From Clostridiaceae bacterium M8S5 (GTDB taxonomy: Bacteria; Bacillota; Clostridia; Tissierellales; MCWD3): a DNA stretch of 64,000 nt. The position numbers and the translations under genes were made by a program. The notes under the pieces are model-generated. The model was not told where the DNA came from. It worked only from the letters and a program-made list of their open reading frames with translations, and ran no database searches. Within the stretch, counting starts at the first letter, position 1; each line of letters opens with the position of its first letter. Of the stretch, positions 35,124 to 44,878 are shown piece after piece. Location of the stretch: positions 3,100,001-3,164,000 of the forward strand of contig CP118523.1 of the NCBI GenBank assembly GCA_029227815.1, in the 5' to 3' direction.

Positions 35124-35759
35124 ATGAGAATACCAAACCATATAGGAATTATCCCTGATGGAAACAGAAGATGGGCTAAACAAAATGGATTGAGTAAAGA
35201 ACAAGGATATGATAGAGGATTAAATCCTGGGATCGAAATTTTTAAACTATGTAAAGAAATTGGAATCAACGAACTTACCTTTTATGGTTTTACTATGGAC
35301 AACACAAAACGTCCATCTGTTCAAACTAAGGCTTTTACTAATGCGTGCATCAATGCTGTTACTATGCTTCACAAACATGATGCCCAGCTTTTAGTTGTGG
35401 GTAACACGAATTCCAAAATGTTTCCCGAAGAATTACTCCCATTCACACAAAATAAAAAATTTGGAAAGGGTACTGTTAAGGTCAATTTCTTAGTAAACTA
35501 TGGTTGGCAATGGGATCTGATGGATGTAAAAAATAACATAGGGAAAAATATAAACGAAATGATTAAATCCAAATCCATCCCTAGAATGGATTTAATCATC
35601 AGGTGGGGCGGTAGAAGACGATTAAGTGGCTTTTTACCTGTTCAATCCGTTTATACTGATTTTTATGTAGTTGATGACTATTGGCCAGACTTTAAACCTC
35701 AACATTTATACGATGCACTCAAGTGGTACAATACACAAGATATAACTTTAGGTGGATAA
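35124..35759 (+). CDS. Divergent cis-prenyltransferase (UppS family)
   Basis: 211 residues, about 35 shorter than housekeeping UppS. It keeps IPDGNRRWA (catalytic Asp), FYGFTMDNTKRP, VNYGWQWDL in place of NYGGRxE, DLIIRWGGRRRLSGFLPVQSVYTDFY and a C-terminal LGG. Several diphosphate-binding positions (the NYGGR arginine and R-T-G/S-G-E) are changed, so substrate or chain length probably differs from undecaprenyl diphosphate synthase. SD AGGAGG. A perfect hairpin follows at 35772, so it may be a separate transcript from the giant gene 340 bp downstream, though both point the same way. Confidence 0.82.
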   Translation: MRIPNHIGIIPDGNRRWAKQNGLSKEQGYDRGLNPGIEIFKLCKEIGINELTFYGFTMDNTKRPSVQTKAFTNACINAVTMLHKHDAQLLVVGNTNSKMFPEELLPFTQNKKFGKGTVKVNFLVNYGWQWDLMDVKNNIGKNINEMIKSKSIPRMDLIIRWGGRRRLSGFLPVQSVYTDFYVVDDYWPDFKPQHLYDALKWYNTQDITLGG

Positions 35760-35769
35760 CTAATATGTA

Positions 35770-35800
35770 TACAGGGGATGCCTTTTTAGGCATCCCCTCG
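35770..35800 (+). terminator. Perfect GC-rich hairpin after the prenyltransferase
   Basis: AGGGGATGCC and GGCATCCCCT around a T-loop. There is no T-run after it, but the stem is very stable. The following 35801-36097 is AT-rich and holds only a dyad (GTTTATA...TATAAAC) near the next start. Confidence 0.7.
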
Positions 35801-36097
35801 GGCTGTCCAAATATAATACAACCACTTTATAGTTTATATAAATAAGGGGATAAATTTGCATTAAATGTCTATATTCAATTAATAAATAGAATATTTAACA
35901 TTTTAATCCAAATGTGTCACATATAATATTATACGATAAGTGGTAAATTAAATCAAGATTTTAGCTTACTTATTTTTCTATTTACTAAAAAATAGTAAGA
36001 AAGCACTAATTTTATAAGTTTTTTTTATATGCAGACATGGCAATATGTTTATATTATAATGTTATTATAAACAATAATATTCAAGTTGGAGGTTATC

Positions 36098-39000
36098 ATG
36101 ATGAATCCTACAATATCTATACTTCATAAAAAATTGTATATACGTCTCATTAGTCTAGATATAATTAAATCTAATCCTAAGAGACTTGAACTTGTAAAAA
36201 ATTATATAAATAATGAAAAACATATAGCCGAACTAGAAAATATAATTGAAAATAAAAATTATACGTGTTCTGATATTCTAGATTTGTATTATAATCTATT
36301 CGAACATCTATCTAATCAAACTCTTACTGATAATTTTTTATTCTACATATATCAGTATACGCTACATTTTTCTTTTCCAAATGCAGTCCAAATACCACTT
36401 ATTGATGACTTTAATGATGTATGTAAAATATATCTAGAGATATTGAGAATCTTTTCATCTCTTGAAAAAAATAATAAAATCAAAAACTTGTATAGTAAAT
36501 ATCCTCTTGTTTTTCTGACTCCTAGAGAGGAACTAGATTTGACAAGTTCATTTGAATATAAAAAATTCAAGAAAGTATTCAGACAAAAGTATGTTTATGA
36601 AATGATGAAGTTGAATAAAGAAGTAACTAATCACAATACACTTGAGCATATAAGTGGTGTTAGTTTATTAGCTATGAGTATTTCTAGGCAATTAAAAGCA
36701 GCAAATATACCTATAGATATAGGGCGTGTTTGTGGTGCTTCTATAGGCCATGACATAGGTAAATATGGATGTATAGGCCAAGAATCTAAACGAGTACCTT
36801 ATCTGCATTACTATTATACAGACCAATGGTTTAAGGATAATAATATTAACTATATTGGTCATATTGCAGTTAACCATTCTACTTGGGATTTAGAGCTCGA
36901 AAATCTATCTTTAGAATCTTTAATATTAATTTATTCTGATATAAGAGTTAAAAATCATATTGTAAACAATAAAAGAGAAATGAATATATTTTCACTAAAA
37001 GAATCATTTGATATAGTACTAAATAAATTAGACAACTTAAATGAAGATAAAAAAAAGCGATATCAAAAGGTATATAACAAACTATATGATTTCGAAGCAT
37101 TTATGATAAATATAGGTGTTGACGTGTCTCTTCTTGACGCAAATATGGATATTAAACATATTGATAAAAAAACTAAATATTACTCATTAATGCATGGTAA
37201 GCAAGTTATAGACAGCATCAAATTTGAGGCAATAAAACATAATATTAATTTGATGTATCAGCTAAGAAATGAAGAATCACTTACGTCTATATTGGAATTA
37301 GCAAGAAGTGAAACCAATTGGATGGATTTAAGAAGATATATACAGGTATTACAGGAATATTCTATTTACTTTACTCAAAACCAAAAACTCATAACTTTAA
37401 AGTTTTTGTATGATTTATTAATACACAAAGATGAGGATATAAGAAAACAATCTGCCTCCTTAATTGGTATACTGATATCTAAATTTGATGAGGAATATAG
37501 AAAAGAAGTGCCTTCAGATGTAATTTTACCAACGCCTTCTTACACAAGCCATCAGCTTCTTGATGAATATATCAGGTTATTTTTAATGCCAGATCATAAA
37601 ATATTAGAAGTTCATAGAGAATGGATAACTTTTAGTTTAAGAATAATGCTGGCTTCTTTATTCTCAAATTCGTCTGAAAAGCAAAAAAAGATATATAGAG
37701 ATATTATACTAAAATACTATGAAGGTTATAATTATGGTGATGATATAACTCAGTTTTATCTATTGCAAATCGTAAAACATATACCATTTTTAAATGTAAT
37801 TGATAAGCCTATAATTCCAATGTTTGATTTTTTGATAGATAAACTTTCAAGTGAAAATAAGATAATACGTTTATCTGCTTTTGAAAGGACTTATAATCTA
37901 TTAGAAAAGATTTCTTTAGGACATATTTTTGTTAGTAAATTAAGAAAAATCATTCTTAAATGTGAAAAATCTGATTTGCAAGCTGAAAATTATCTTATAT
38001 ATAAAATAGCTAGTAAGATAAATGTCGAAGAAAGTCTGCTGCTGAAATTTGAAACAATATACAACAATGATTTTAGTAATACATCCAGTTTATACTTAAA
38101 AAATCTTAAAAGTGCTACTAGCTGGATAATAAAAAAAATAAATATACGTATATTACTTGAGCAAGCTATCATGAAACCAAGACAAAATGGAATATATACT
38201 GCCATGCATTTTTGTAATCTACTAAAAGTTAGCTCTGTTGAAAATGTAAGAAATCATGCTGGTAATGCACTTGTTAAGATAACGCCTTTTCTGTCACTAG
38301 AGGAAAGAAATGATATAACTATAGAACTTATTAGAGCTCTAGAAATAGAAGGATACCACTTTACAAGATATATACCTGAATATTTGGGTAGAATAATACT
38401 ATTTTTACAGCCAAGTGAACTTGATGAGCTTATAAGTGATTTTGGCGAAAAAACTAAGGTTGCAAATTTTAGAACAACCTATTTAAGCTTCAAAACTATT
38501 GGTATAGCTATACAAAACTATAACAGTTATAAGGATTTGTTCCCTGAACCTAACGATGTATACAATAAAAGACTGAATAAAATGCTTGGACTATTACTAA
38601 ATGGTCTTGCTAATTATGATAACCAAATTAAGAGAGAGTCTTTAAGAATACTAGGGATAGATATATTTGGTTCTAATATACTTAATTTAAATCAGAAGAG
38701 ACAAATTATTGATATAATTGGTAAAAAACTATTAACTCTATTACCTAGTAATAAAGCAAATAAATTATTGTTCTTTAATAGCGCTGCTTCAATAAACCAT
38801 ATATATCGTTTTATATCTGATTATTCATTCTTTATTGGAGATTTAAATCTCAAGCATCAAGAAAAAATAGCTTTTTTCCCAGGAACTTTTGATCCGTTTA
38901 CCCTAAGTCATAAAGAAATTGCTAGGGATATAAGAGATCTAGGATTTGAGGTTTACTTGGCTGTTGATGAATTCTCTTGGTCTAAAAAAGCTCAGCCAAA

Positions 39001-40984
39001 TAAATTGAGAAGAAATATTATATCTATGTCTATAGCAGATGAAATGGATATTTACTTATTTCCTGAGGATTTTTCAATAAATATAGCTAATCCAGATAGT
39101 TTAAAACAACTATCAGACATTTTTGATAATAAAAATATATACATCTCTGTAGGAAGCGATGTACTTTTAAATGCATCTAGTTACAAACATAAATCAGATA
39201 ATAAGTACTCAATACTAAATTTTGCACATTTAGTATTCTCGCGTAAAAGTTCTCTCTCATCACCTCAAGATGATGTAGATTTAAATAAAACTATAGGTAA
39301 AATAAATAATAATGTAATAAAACTAGCATTACCTGCACAGTATGAAGATATTAGTTCAACACAAATAAGAAATTATATAGATGAAAACAGAGATATATCT
39401 GAATTGATTGATCCTTTAGCACAAAAATACATTTACACTCATGGTATTTATAGAAGAGAACCTCAATATAAAGTATTAATTAAAACTAATTCAATGGACA
39501 TTAGTGTTATACAGCATGTCAGTGACACTGTATTAGATTTATTATATAAAAATTTCTTTGATGGAAATAGTGACACCTATTGCAATCTAAAGGAGTTAAG
39601 AAATAAAACTAATGTGAGAATAGTTGTTATAAGAAATCTACAAGATAATAATAATATAATTGGTTTTTCAGTTTTTCATCGTTTAAAATCTCATAATATC
39701 TATAATGAATTTAAAAACAGCACTGTTTCTGAATATATAAGGAAAAATTCTATAGGCAGAATCATTGCAATAGATGGTATTTATACTAAATCATATTCTA
39801 ATGATATAGAGCAAATTTTATTAACTGAGACATTATCATTTTGTATAGCGAAGGATTATACTTATGCAGTTTATAAGGACATCATAACAAATAATACCTC
39901 TGTCTCTCTTAGTAATCTTCTACAATTAAATGGGTTTGAGCAGATACCTACTACTAGTGCAAATGCACCTATCATGGGTGTCAAAATGAGTAATCCTTGT
40001 ACTCTAAGTCTAGATATGGAATCAGTTATAAAAGAACCCTTTAGAAGTAATCCTAATGTAGTAAAGGCATTAAACAGATGTACTAAAAGATTGCAGGCTG
40101 AGTTAATAAAACTATATCCAAATCAGCTTATGCTATCTTTTAATAGAACTGTTACTAACGAAGCAATTGTAAACAAAATCTGCAATATCAATGACGTTCC
40201 TAACTTACAAAAAAAACCTAGAATATTAGGAAACAATATGTGCGTACCTTTTGGCTCTATATTGAATGGATTTATAGTGCCAAATACCGTTACTAAATCA
40301 ATGCACACAGAAAAAATGTTCGACCCTAATTTAAAAAGCTTTACAATCGGTGCATACCCTTATTATATGAACCTTGAGAATCAAATAAAGATGATTCAGG
40401 CTTTTAATAGACCTATTATATTAGTAGATGATCTTTTAAATAAAGGCTATAGATTAAAGGTTATAGATCCTCTATTGAAAAAGTACAATATTAAGGTTAT
40501 CAAAATATTGGTTGGACTTTTGTCAGGCAGAGGTAAAGAACTAATGGATATACAACAACGTGAAGTAGATAGTGCTTATTTTATACCAAATTTGAATTTA
40601 TGGTTTAAGGAAAGCTTAATGTATCCTTTTATTGGAGGTGACTCAATATGGCGCGGTAATAATCCACAAAATAATATCTTACCTTCTATAAATTTATTCC
40701 TTCCATATGCATTGCCTATGTATATAAAAGATGTTGATAAAAAGCAGATATTTAACGTCTCACAAACGTGCTTAATCAATTCTTTGGATATAATAAGCAC
40801 TATGGAAAAAGAATATCAAACTATACATCAAAGAAGTCTAACACTACGAAACCTTGGTGAGGTCTTTGTGCATCCTAGATATCCTGATCATGGTAAAGAT
40901 GTGCACTATGATCTACATGTAAATCCTTCAAAGTATATTAAAAATGATTTGGAGCATCTTCAGAGAATGGAAAATATGGTTTAA
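36098..40984 (+). CDS. Giant multidomain protein: HD - helical repeats - NadD-like - GNAT-like - PRTase-like
   Basis: About 1,628 residues (numbered here from an in-frame TTG four codons upstream). Order: a helical N-terminus (1-170), an HD domain with H183 (NHNTLEH) and the HD pair H222-D223 in GHDIGKYG, a long alpha-helical HEAT-like region (about 380-900), and a NadD/HIGH-type nucleotidyltransferase (about 928-1110). The last carries PGTFDPFTLSH (G933) and SSTQIRNYI. A GNAT-like domain (about 1120-1300; RIIAIDGIY, LLQLNGFEQIP) and a PRTase-like end (about 1350-1590; ILVDDLLNKGY, first Asp 1448) follow. It is probably a cytosolic nucleotide-handling machine. GGAGG lies five bases before ATG 36098. 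No described protein of this layout is known to me. Confidence 0.8.
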   Translation: MMNPTISILHKKLYIRLISLDIIKSNPKRLELVKNYINNEKHIAELENIIENKNYTCSDILDLYYNLFEHLSNQTLTDNFLFYIYQYTLHFSFPNAVQIPLIDDFNDVCKIYLEILRIFSSLEKNNKIKNLYSKYPLVFLTPREELDLTSSFEYKKFKKVFRQKYVYEMMKLNKEVTNHNTLEHISGVSLLAMSISRQLKAANIPIDIGRVCGASIGHDIGKYGCIGQESKRVPYLHYYYTDQWFKDNNINYIGHIAVNHSTWDLELENLSLESLILIYSDIRVKNHIVNNKREMNIFSLKESFDIVLNKLDNLNEDKKKRYQKVYNKLYDFEAFMINIGVDVSLLDANMDIKHIDKKTKYYSLMHGKQVIDSIKFEAIKHNINLMYQLRNEESLTSILELARSETNWMDLRRYIQVLQEYSIYFTQNQKLITLKFLYDLLIHKDEDIRKQSASLIGILISKFDEEYRKEVPSDVILPTPSYTSHQLLDEYIRLFLMPDHKILEVHREWITFSLRIMLASLFSNSSEKQKKIYRDIILKYYEGYNYGDDITQFYLLQIVKHIPFLNVIDKPIIPMFDFLIDKLSSENKIIRLSAFERTYNLLEKISLGHIFVSKLRKIILKCEKSDLQAENYLIYKIASKINVEESLLLKFETIYNNDFSNTSSLYLKNLKSATSWIIKKINIRILLEQAIMKPRQNGIYTAMHFCNLLKVSSVENVRNHAGNALVKITPFLSLEERNDITIELIRALEIEGYHFTRYIPEYLGRIILFLQPSELDELISDFGEKTKVANFRTTYLSFKTIGIAIQNYNSYKDLFPEPNDVYNKRLNKMLGLLLNGLANYDNQIKRESLRILGIDIFGSNILNLNQKRQIIDIIGKKLLTLLPSNKANKLLFFNSAASINHIYRFISDYSFFIGDLNLKHQEKIAFFPGTFDPFTLSHKEIARDIRDLGFEVYLAVDEFSWSKKAQPNKLRRNIISMSIADEMDIYLFPEDFSINIANPDSLKQLSDIFDNKNIYISVGSDVLLNASSYKHKSDNKYSILNFAHLVFSRKSSLSSPQDDVDLNKTIGKINNNVIKLALPAQYEDISSTQIRNYIDENRDISELIDPLAQKYIYTHGIYRREPQYKVLIKTNSMDISVIQHVSDTVLDLLYKNFFDGNSDTYCNLKELRNKTNVRIVVIRNLQDNNNIIGFSVFHRLKSHNIYNEFKNSTVSEYIRKNSIGRIIAIDGIYTKSYSNDIEQILLTETLSFCIAKDYTYAVYKDIITNNTSVSLSNLLQLNGFEQIPTTSANAPIMGVKMSNPCTLSLDMESVIKEPFRSNPNVVKALNRCTKRLQAELIKLYPNQLMLSFNRTVTNEAIVNKICNINDVPNLQKKPRILGNNMCVPFGSILNGFIVPNTVTKSMHTEKMFDPNLKSFTIGAYPYYMNLENQIKMIQAFNRPIILVDDLLNKGYRLKVIDPLLKKYNIKVIKILVGLLSGRGKELMDIQQREVDSAYFIPNLNLWFKESLMYPFIGGDSIWRGNNPQNNILPSINLFLPYALPMYIKDVDKKQIFNVSQTCLINSLDIISTMEKEYQTIHQRSLTLRNLGEVFVHPRYPDHGKDVHYDLHVNPSKYIKNDLEHLQRMENMV

Positions 40985-41074
40985 CTTTATAATTCGTAGA
41001 ACTTTGATGTATTGTTGATTGATTTTGTATGAATAACTCTGGTTTATAATATTAAGTGATATAGGAGTGATTGA

Positions 41075-42307
41075 ATGTACTTATATGAATTTCAAAATAA
41101 ATTGCTCGTCAGCTTAAAAGAGATTGACAGCTTTAAAAAATATACTGATAACCCTAAAAAATATGAAGGTAAGATATACTTTGTATTTAATATGAATCCT
41201 AAATGCTCTAGGAAATTTTACAGTATCACGGATCCAGAACTACTGTTCATAAATACTGAGAATTTGAACCTAATAAAGAAATTATCTACTAATATCTGCG
41301 AAAATCTACCTGATTGGTTCTTAAATAAAATCAGTGACGAACAAGTTATGGCGGTAAACATGTCCTATCCTAATTGGGAAGAGTGCCTTAGCAATCAAAT
41401 ACCAAAGAAATGGAACATAAACATATTAGCTCTAGGTGATGTTGGTAGCACACTCTTAATAGGCTTACGACTACTAGGTGGAAATTATATTGATAATATA
41501 GGTATATATGATAGGTCTGAAAATAAATTAAATAGATGGGAACAAGAAATAAATCAGATATATTCAGCTTTTGATAACGCTCAGTACCCTAATGTTTCCA
41601 TTATAAAATATGATGAATTATTTGATTGTGATATGTTTATATTTTGCGCTTCCAAAGGAGTTCCTCCCGTTGGAAAAGAACATGGGGATGTAAGAATGGC
41701 TCAATACGAAGCCAACGCCAAAATTATTTCGCAGTACGCTAATATGGCTAGAAATAAATCTTTCAAAGGTATATTTGCTGTTGTTTCTGATCCTGTTGAT
41801 TTGCTCTGTAAAACAGTGTTTTTAGAAAGCAACAGAAACTCTCATGGCTTAATGGATTTTAAAGGTTTATCTGGTGAACAAATAAGAGGCTATGGTCTTG
41901 GAGTAATGAACGCTCGTGCATGTTATTATGCCAATAAAGATAATGCAATGAAGCATTATATCACTGATGGAAGAGCTTTTGGTCCTCATGGAGAAGGATT
42001 AGTTATAGCTGATAGCATAGAAAACTATAATGATGAGATTTCAAAGACATTAACTCATAAAGCTAAAACTGCTAATATTAGTGTTAGAAATACTGGCTAC
42101 AAACCGTATATAGCTCCTGCTTTATCCTCTGGTAGTCTATCAATAATCAGTACTATAGCTGGAAAATATCATTATAGTTCAACTTTCATGGGTGGTGTTT
42201 TTATGGGAGCTAAAAATAAACTATCTGATTGTGGTGTTGTTTTAGAAAGATTAGATTTAAATAGTATATTATACAATAGGCTTTTAAAAACGTATCAGAG
42301 CCTTTAA
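41075..42307 (+). CDS. Malate/lactate dehydrogenase-like NAD-binding protein
   Basis: 410 residues. About 125 N-terminal residues of unknown fold precede an LDH/MDH-like Rossmann domain: INILALGDVGSTLLIGLRLLGG (about 125-146), VSDPVDLLCK, GLGVMNARACYYA, and a histidine in GRAFGPHGEGLV. The DPVD and GPHGE features resemble the NPxD and catalytic His of the family, but the usual Arg pair is not evident. Substrate unknown. It lies 90 bp after the giant gene and 13 bp before the flavoprotein gene, so it is in one operon. Confidence 0.75.
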   Translation: MYLYEFQNKLLVSLKEIDSFKKYTDNPKKYEGKIYFVFNMNPKCSRKFYSITDPELLFINTENLNLIKKLSTNICENLPDWFLNKISDEQVMAVNMSYPNWEECLSNQIPKKWNINILALGDVGSTLLIGLRLLGGNYIDNIGIYDRSENKLNRWEQEINQIYSAFDNAQYPNVSIIKYDELFDCDMFIFCASKGVPPVGKEHGDVRMAQYEANAKIISQYANMARNKSFKGIFAVVSDPVDLLCKTVFLESNRNSHGLMDFKGLSGEQIRGYGLGVMNARACYYANKDNAMKHYITDGRAFGPHGEGLVIADSIENYNDEISKTLTHKAKTANISVRNTGYKPYIAPALSSGSLSIISTIAGKYHYSSTFMGGVFMGAKNKLSDCGVVLERLDLNSILYNRLLKTYQSL

Positions 42308-42320
42308 GGAGGTCTAAAGT

Positions 42321-43373
42321 TTGAAAGAATTTATTGTAATTATGCCTGAAAAGCCATCTAGCATGCTTATGTCCATGCTTAGATGCTTTGTTTCGAATAA
42401 TAAGTATACATTAGTTGATAATAGTGCTATAGCTTTGCCTAATTTAAAAAACAAAAAGATTTTATTTGTGCTTGAATTAAATACCGCAGGCTATAATCTA
42501 GGTATGATGAATATCATAACTAAGCTTTTTCAAAAAGGTCATGACAGTTTACAAGGCTCTATAGGAGCAATTTTAGTGCATTGTGGTAGTGATTTGTATA
42601 CAAAAACCTCTGCCCAAGATTTAGTTTTTCATGCAAATATGCTTGGTTGTAGATTTATAGGAAAGCCCTTAGTAGAAGCAATAGGCTCATTACGCAACTT
42701 TCTAACTCTTCAAAAAGTTATTAAAGCTCCTTTAGAAGAAGTATGCTATGAGGCATGTAAAGCACTTGCAAAGAGATTCTTTAATCAATCGACTGATAAA
42801 ATAAAGAAACCAAAGCTACTTGCGCTTCATTCCAGCAATTATAGTACATCCAATACACTAACTCTTTGGAATATGGTAAAAGATAATCTATCTATCAATA
42901 GTATTGAGGAAATACATATTGAAAACGGTTCTGTTAAAGATTGTATAGGCTGTTCTTATACTATGTGTAAACATTATGGCGATCAAGAGAGTTGTTTTTA
43001 TGGTGGTATTATGGTTGAAGAACTATATCCAGCAATACTATCTTCAGACGGTGTTGTCTTTATCTGTCCTAATTATAACGACGCTGTTTCTGCAAATATA
43101 TCTGCTGTTATAAACAGGCTCACTGCATTGTTTAGATCAAATAAATTCTATAATAAAAGATTATTTGCAATTATAGTATCTGGAAGTTCTGGTGGTGATG
43201 CATTGGCAAAACAGTTAATAAGTGCGTTAAATATGAACAAGTCTTTTAGTCTACCACCTTATTTTGCTATAATGGAAACTGCTAACGATAAAGATGCTAT
43301 TAAAAAAGTAGAAAACATATACCAAAGAGCAAGATTATTTGCACAAAATATTGAAAATGAATTGGTTAAGTAA
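42321..43373 (+). CDS. Flavodoxin-fold NAD(P)H-dependent oxidoreductase with N-terminal extension
   Basis: 350 residues, TTG start with AAGGAGG. The C-terminal half (about 165-350) is an FMN-reductase/flavodoxin fold: KLLALHSSNYSTSNTLTLWNMV, then the Cys motif DCIGCSYTMCKHYGDQESC and GVVFICPNYNDAVSANI, GSSGGDALAKQL. The N-terminal 160 residues form an additional alpha/beta domain (GAILVHCGSDLYTKTSAQDLVFHANMLGC). It is probably the redox partner of the upstream dehydrogenase-like protein. It is followed by a strong terminator that closes the operon. Confidence 0.78.
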   Translation: MKEFIVIMPEKPSSMLMSMLRCFVSNNKYTLVDNSAIALPNLKNKKILFVLELNTAGYNLGMMNIITKLFQKGHDSLQGSIGAILVHCGSDLYTKTSAQDLVFHANMLGCRFIGKPLVEAIGSLRNFLTLQKVIKAPLEEVCYEACKALAKRFFNQSTDKIKKPKLLALHSSNYSTSNTLTLWNMVKDNLSINSIEEIHIENGSVKDCIGCSYTMCKHYGDQESCFYGGIMVEELYPAILSSDGVVFICPNYNDAVSANISAVINRLTALFRSNKFYNKRLFAIIVSGSSGGDALAKQLISALNMNKSFSLPPYFAIMETANDKDAIKKVENIYQRARLFAQNIENELVK

Positions 43374-43379
43374 AGTATA

Positions 43380-43428
43380 TCAGCTTAACTATGTGAGCCA
43401 TTTGCTTACTTAGTTGAGCTTTTCTGTT
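43380..43428 (+). terminator. Terminator of the giant-protein operon
   Basis: AGCTTAACTATGTGAGC pairs with GCTTACTTAGTTGAGCT, followed by TTTTCTGTTTTT. Confidence 0.85.
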
Positions 43429-43503
43429 TTTAACTCATCATATAAAAAATTTATCTGGTTTTTCTCAACTTTTCAAGCCTGACCCCATTTTGCCCACAAA
43501 AAA

Positions 43504-43533
43504 TAACGAGTCATACTCAGAGCATGACCCGAA
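43504..43533 (-). terminator. Terminator of the threonine dehydrogenase gene
   Basis: CGAGTCAT and ATGACCCG arms. On the minus strand TTATTTTTT follows. Confidence 0.75.
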
Positions 43534-43543
43534 ATCTATTCTT

Positions 43544-44485
43544 CTATAAATTCAATTTAATCTTTAATTTGTCTAACATATCCTTAGTCATAGAATCTAA
43601 ATTATATTTAGGATCCCAACCCCATTCAGCTCTAGCAGCTGAATCATCTAATGAATCTGGCCAAGAATTTGCTATGTTTTGCAATACTGAATTCACATCG
43701 TAATTCATTGTGAAATCAGGTATTATCTTTTTAATAGAACTATATATATCTTCTGGACAGAAGCTCATTGACGCTATGTTGAAAGCATTTCTGTGTATAA
43801 GCTTGCTAGGATCTGCTTCCATTAATTTAACTATTGCATCTAAAGCATCTGGCATGTACATCATATCCATGTAAGTATTTTTATCAAGTGGACATGTGAA
43901 CTTCTTCTCTTTTAATGCCTCATAATAAATATGAACTGCATAGTCAGTCGTTCCTCCACCTGGTAGAGTCTCGTATGATATTAGTCCTGGGAATCTTACC
44001 CCTCTTGTGTCTACTCCAAACCTTTTATAATAATAATCACATAAAAGTTCTCCAGCTACTTTTGTAACTCCATACATAGTGGTTGGTCTTTGAATTGTGT
44101 CTTGTGGTGTATTAACCTTTGGAGTATCAGGACCAAAAGCTGCTATTGAACTAGGTGTAAATACTCCGCACCCCTCTTCTCTAGCTACTTCTAAGATATT
44201 GAATAATCCACCCATATTTACATTGTATGCTGCTGATGGTTTATTTTCTCCCACTGCTGATAATATAGCTGCTAGGTGTACTACCCAATCAACGTTATGT
44301 TTTTTTACAGCTTGAAAAATCTGATTAGGGTCTGTAACATCAACTTGCTCATATAATCCATGTGTAGTAACGTTTTCACTTCTACCACTAGCAATTACAT
44401 TATTTTCTCCGTAAACATCTCTTAATTTAACAACTAGTTCTGATCCTATTTGACCCAAAGCACCTGTCACTAAAACTTTTTTCAA
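43544..44485 (-). CDS. tdh: L-threonine 3-dehydrogenase, SDR/epimerase type
   Basis: About 313 residues: an extended SDR with VLVTGALGQIGSELV (NAD loop), Y-x3-K in MYGVTKVAGELL, and the TDH-specific RGVRFPGLISYETLPGGGTTDYAVHIYYEALK. It oxidises threonine to 2-amino-3-ketobutyrate. The usual partner, kbl, is not adjacent. The TTG at 44485, eight bases after AGGAGG, is preferred to a GTG that overlaps the SD. Substrate specificity is well supported by the PGGGTTDYA segment. Confidence 0.88.
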   Translation of the reverse strand: MKKVLVTGALGQIGSELVVKLRDVYGENNVIASGRSENVTTHGLYEQVDVTDPNQIFQAVKKHNVDWVVHLAAILSAVGENKPSAAYNVNMGGLFNILEVAREEGCGVFTPSSIAAFGPDTPKVNTPQDTIQRPTTMYGVTKVAGELLCDYYYKRFGVDTRGVRFPGLISYETLPGGGTTDYAVHIYYEALKEKKFTCPLDKNTYMDMMYMPDALDAIVKLMEADPSKLIHRNAFNIASMSFCPEDIYSSIKKIIPDFTMNYDVNSVLQNIANSWPDSLDDSAARAEWGWDPKYNLDSMTKDMLDKLKIKLNL

Positions 44486-44878
44486 AAAAGACACCTCCTA
44501 AATTGTAAATACATTTCTTTAATACTAGTACAAATTTAGTCGTTTATATATTGCATATTCATTGTAATTTATTGTAGAAAAATTGTCAATCAATAATTAC
44601 CAATAAATTTAATAAATTTACACTTTGTTAACAGAAATGCATGTTTTTTTGCCTAAAACCAAAACAAAGCCTAATAAACCAAGACTTTGTTAGTATACAT
44701 AAATCTAATTTTATACACTTACCCTTAAAGATAAATGACATTGTCAATAACTCTAACTCGCAGAGTAAAGTGTTTTATTTATGCCTAACTCTATATTCTT
44801 TATTTCTCTATCAAAAGAATATAATAGATAGAAACATAAATCAAGTACAATAACACATTATTAAGAAAATAAAATATC
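44486..44878. other. 393-bp intergenic region without a gene
   Basis: AT-rich, presumably holding the tdh promoter. A 70-codon plus-strand ORF here has no SD and biased composition. No structured element recognised. Confidence 0.5.

Noticed and set aside
35772-35798. Hairpin as a riboswitch for the giant gene
   Set aside because: Simple perfect stem with no conserved aptamer features. Treated as a terminator-like hairpin.
44639-44855. 70-codon plus-strand ORF in the tdh upstream region
   Set aside because: No SD, biased composition and no recognisable feature.
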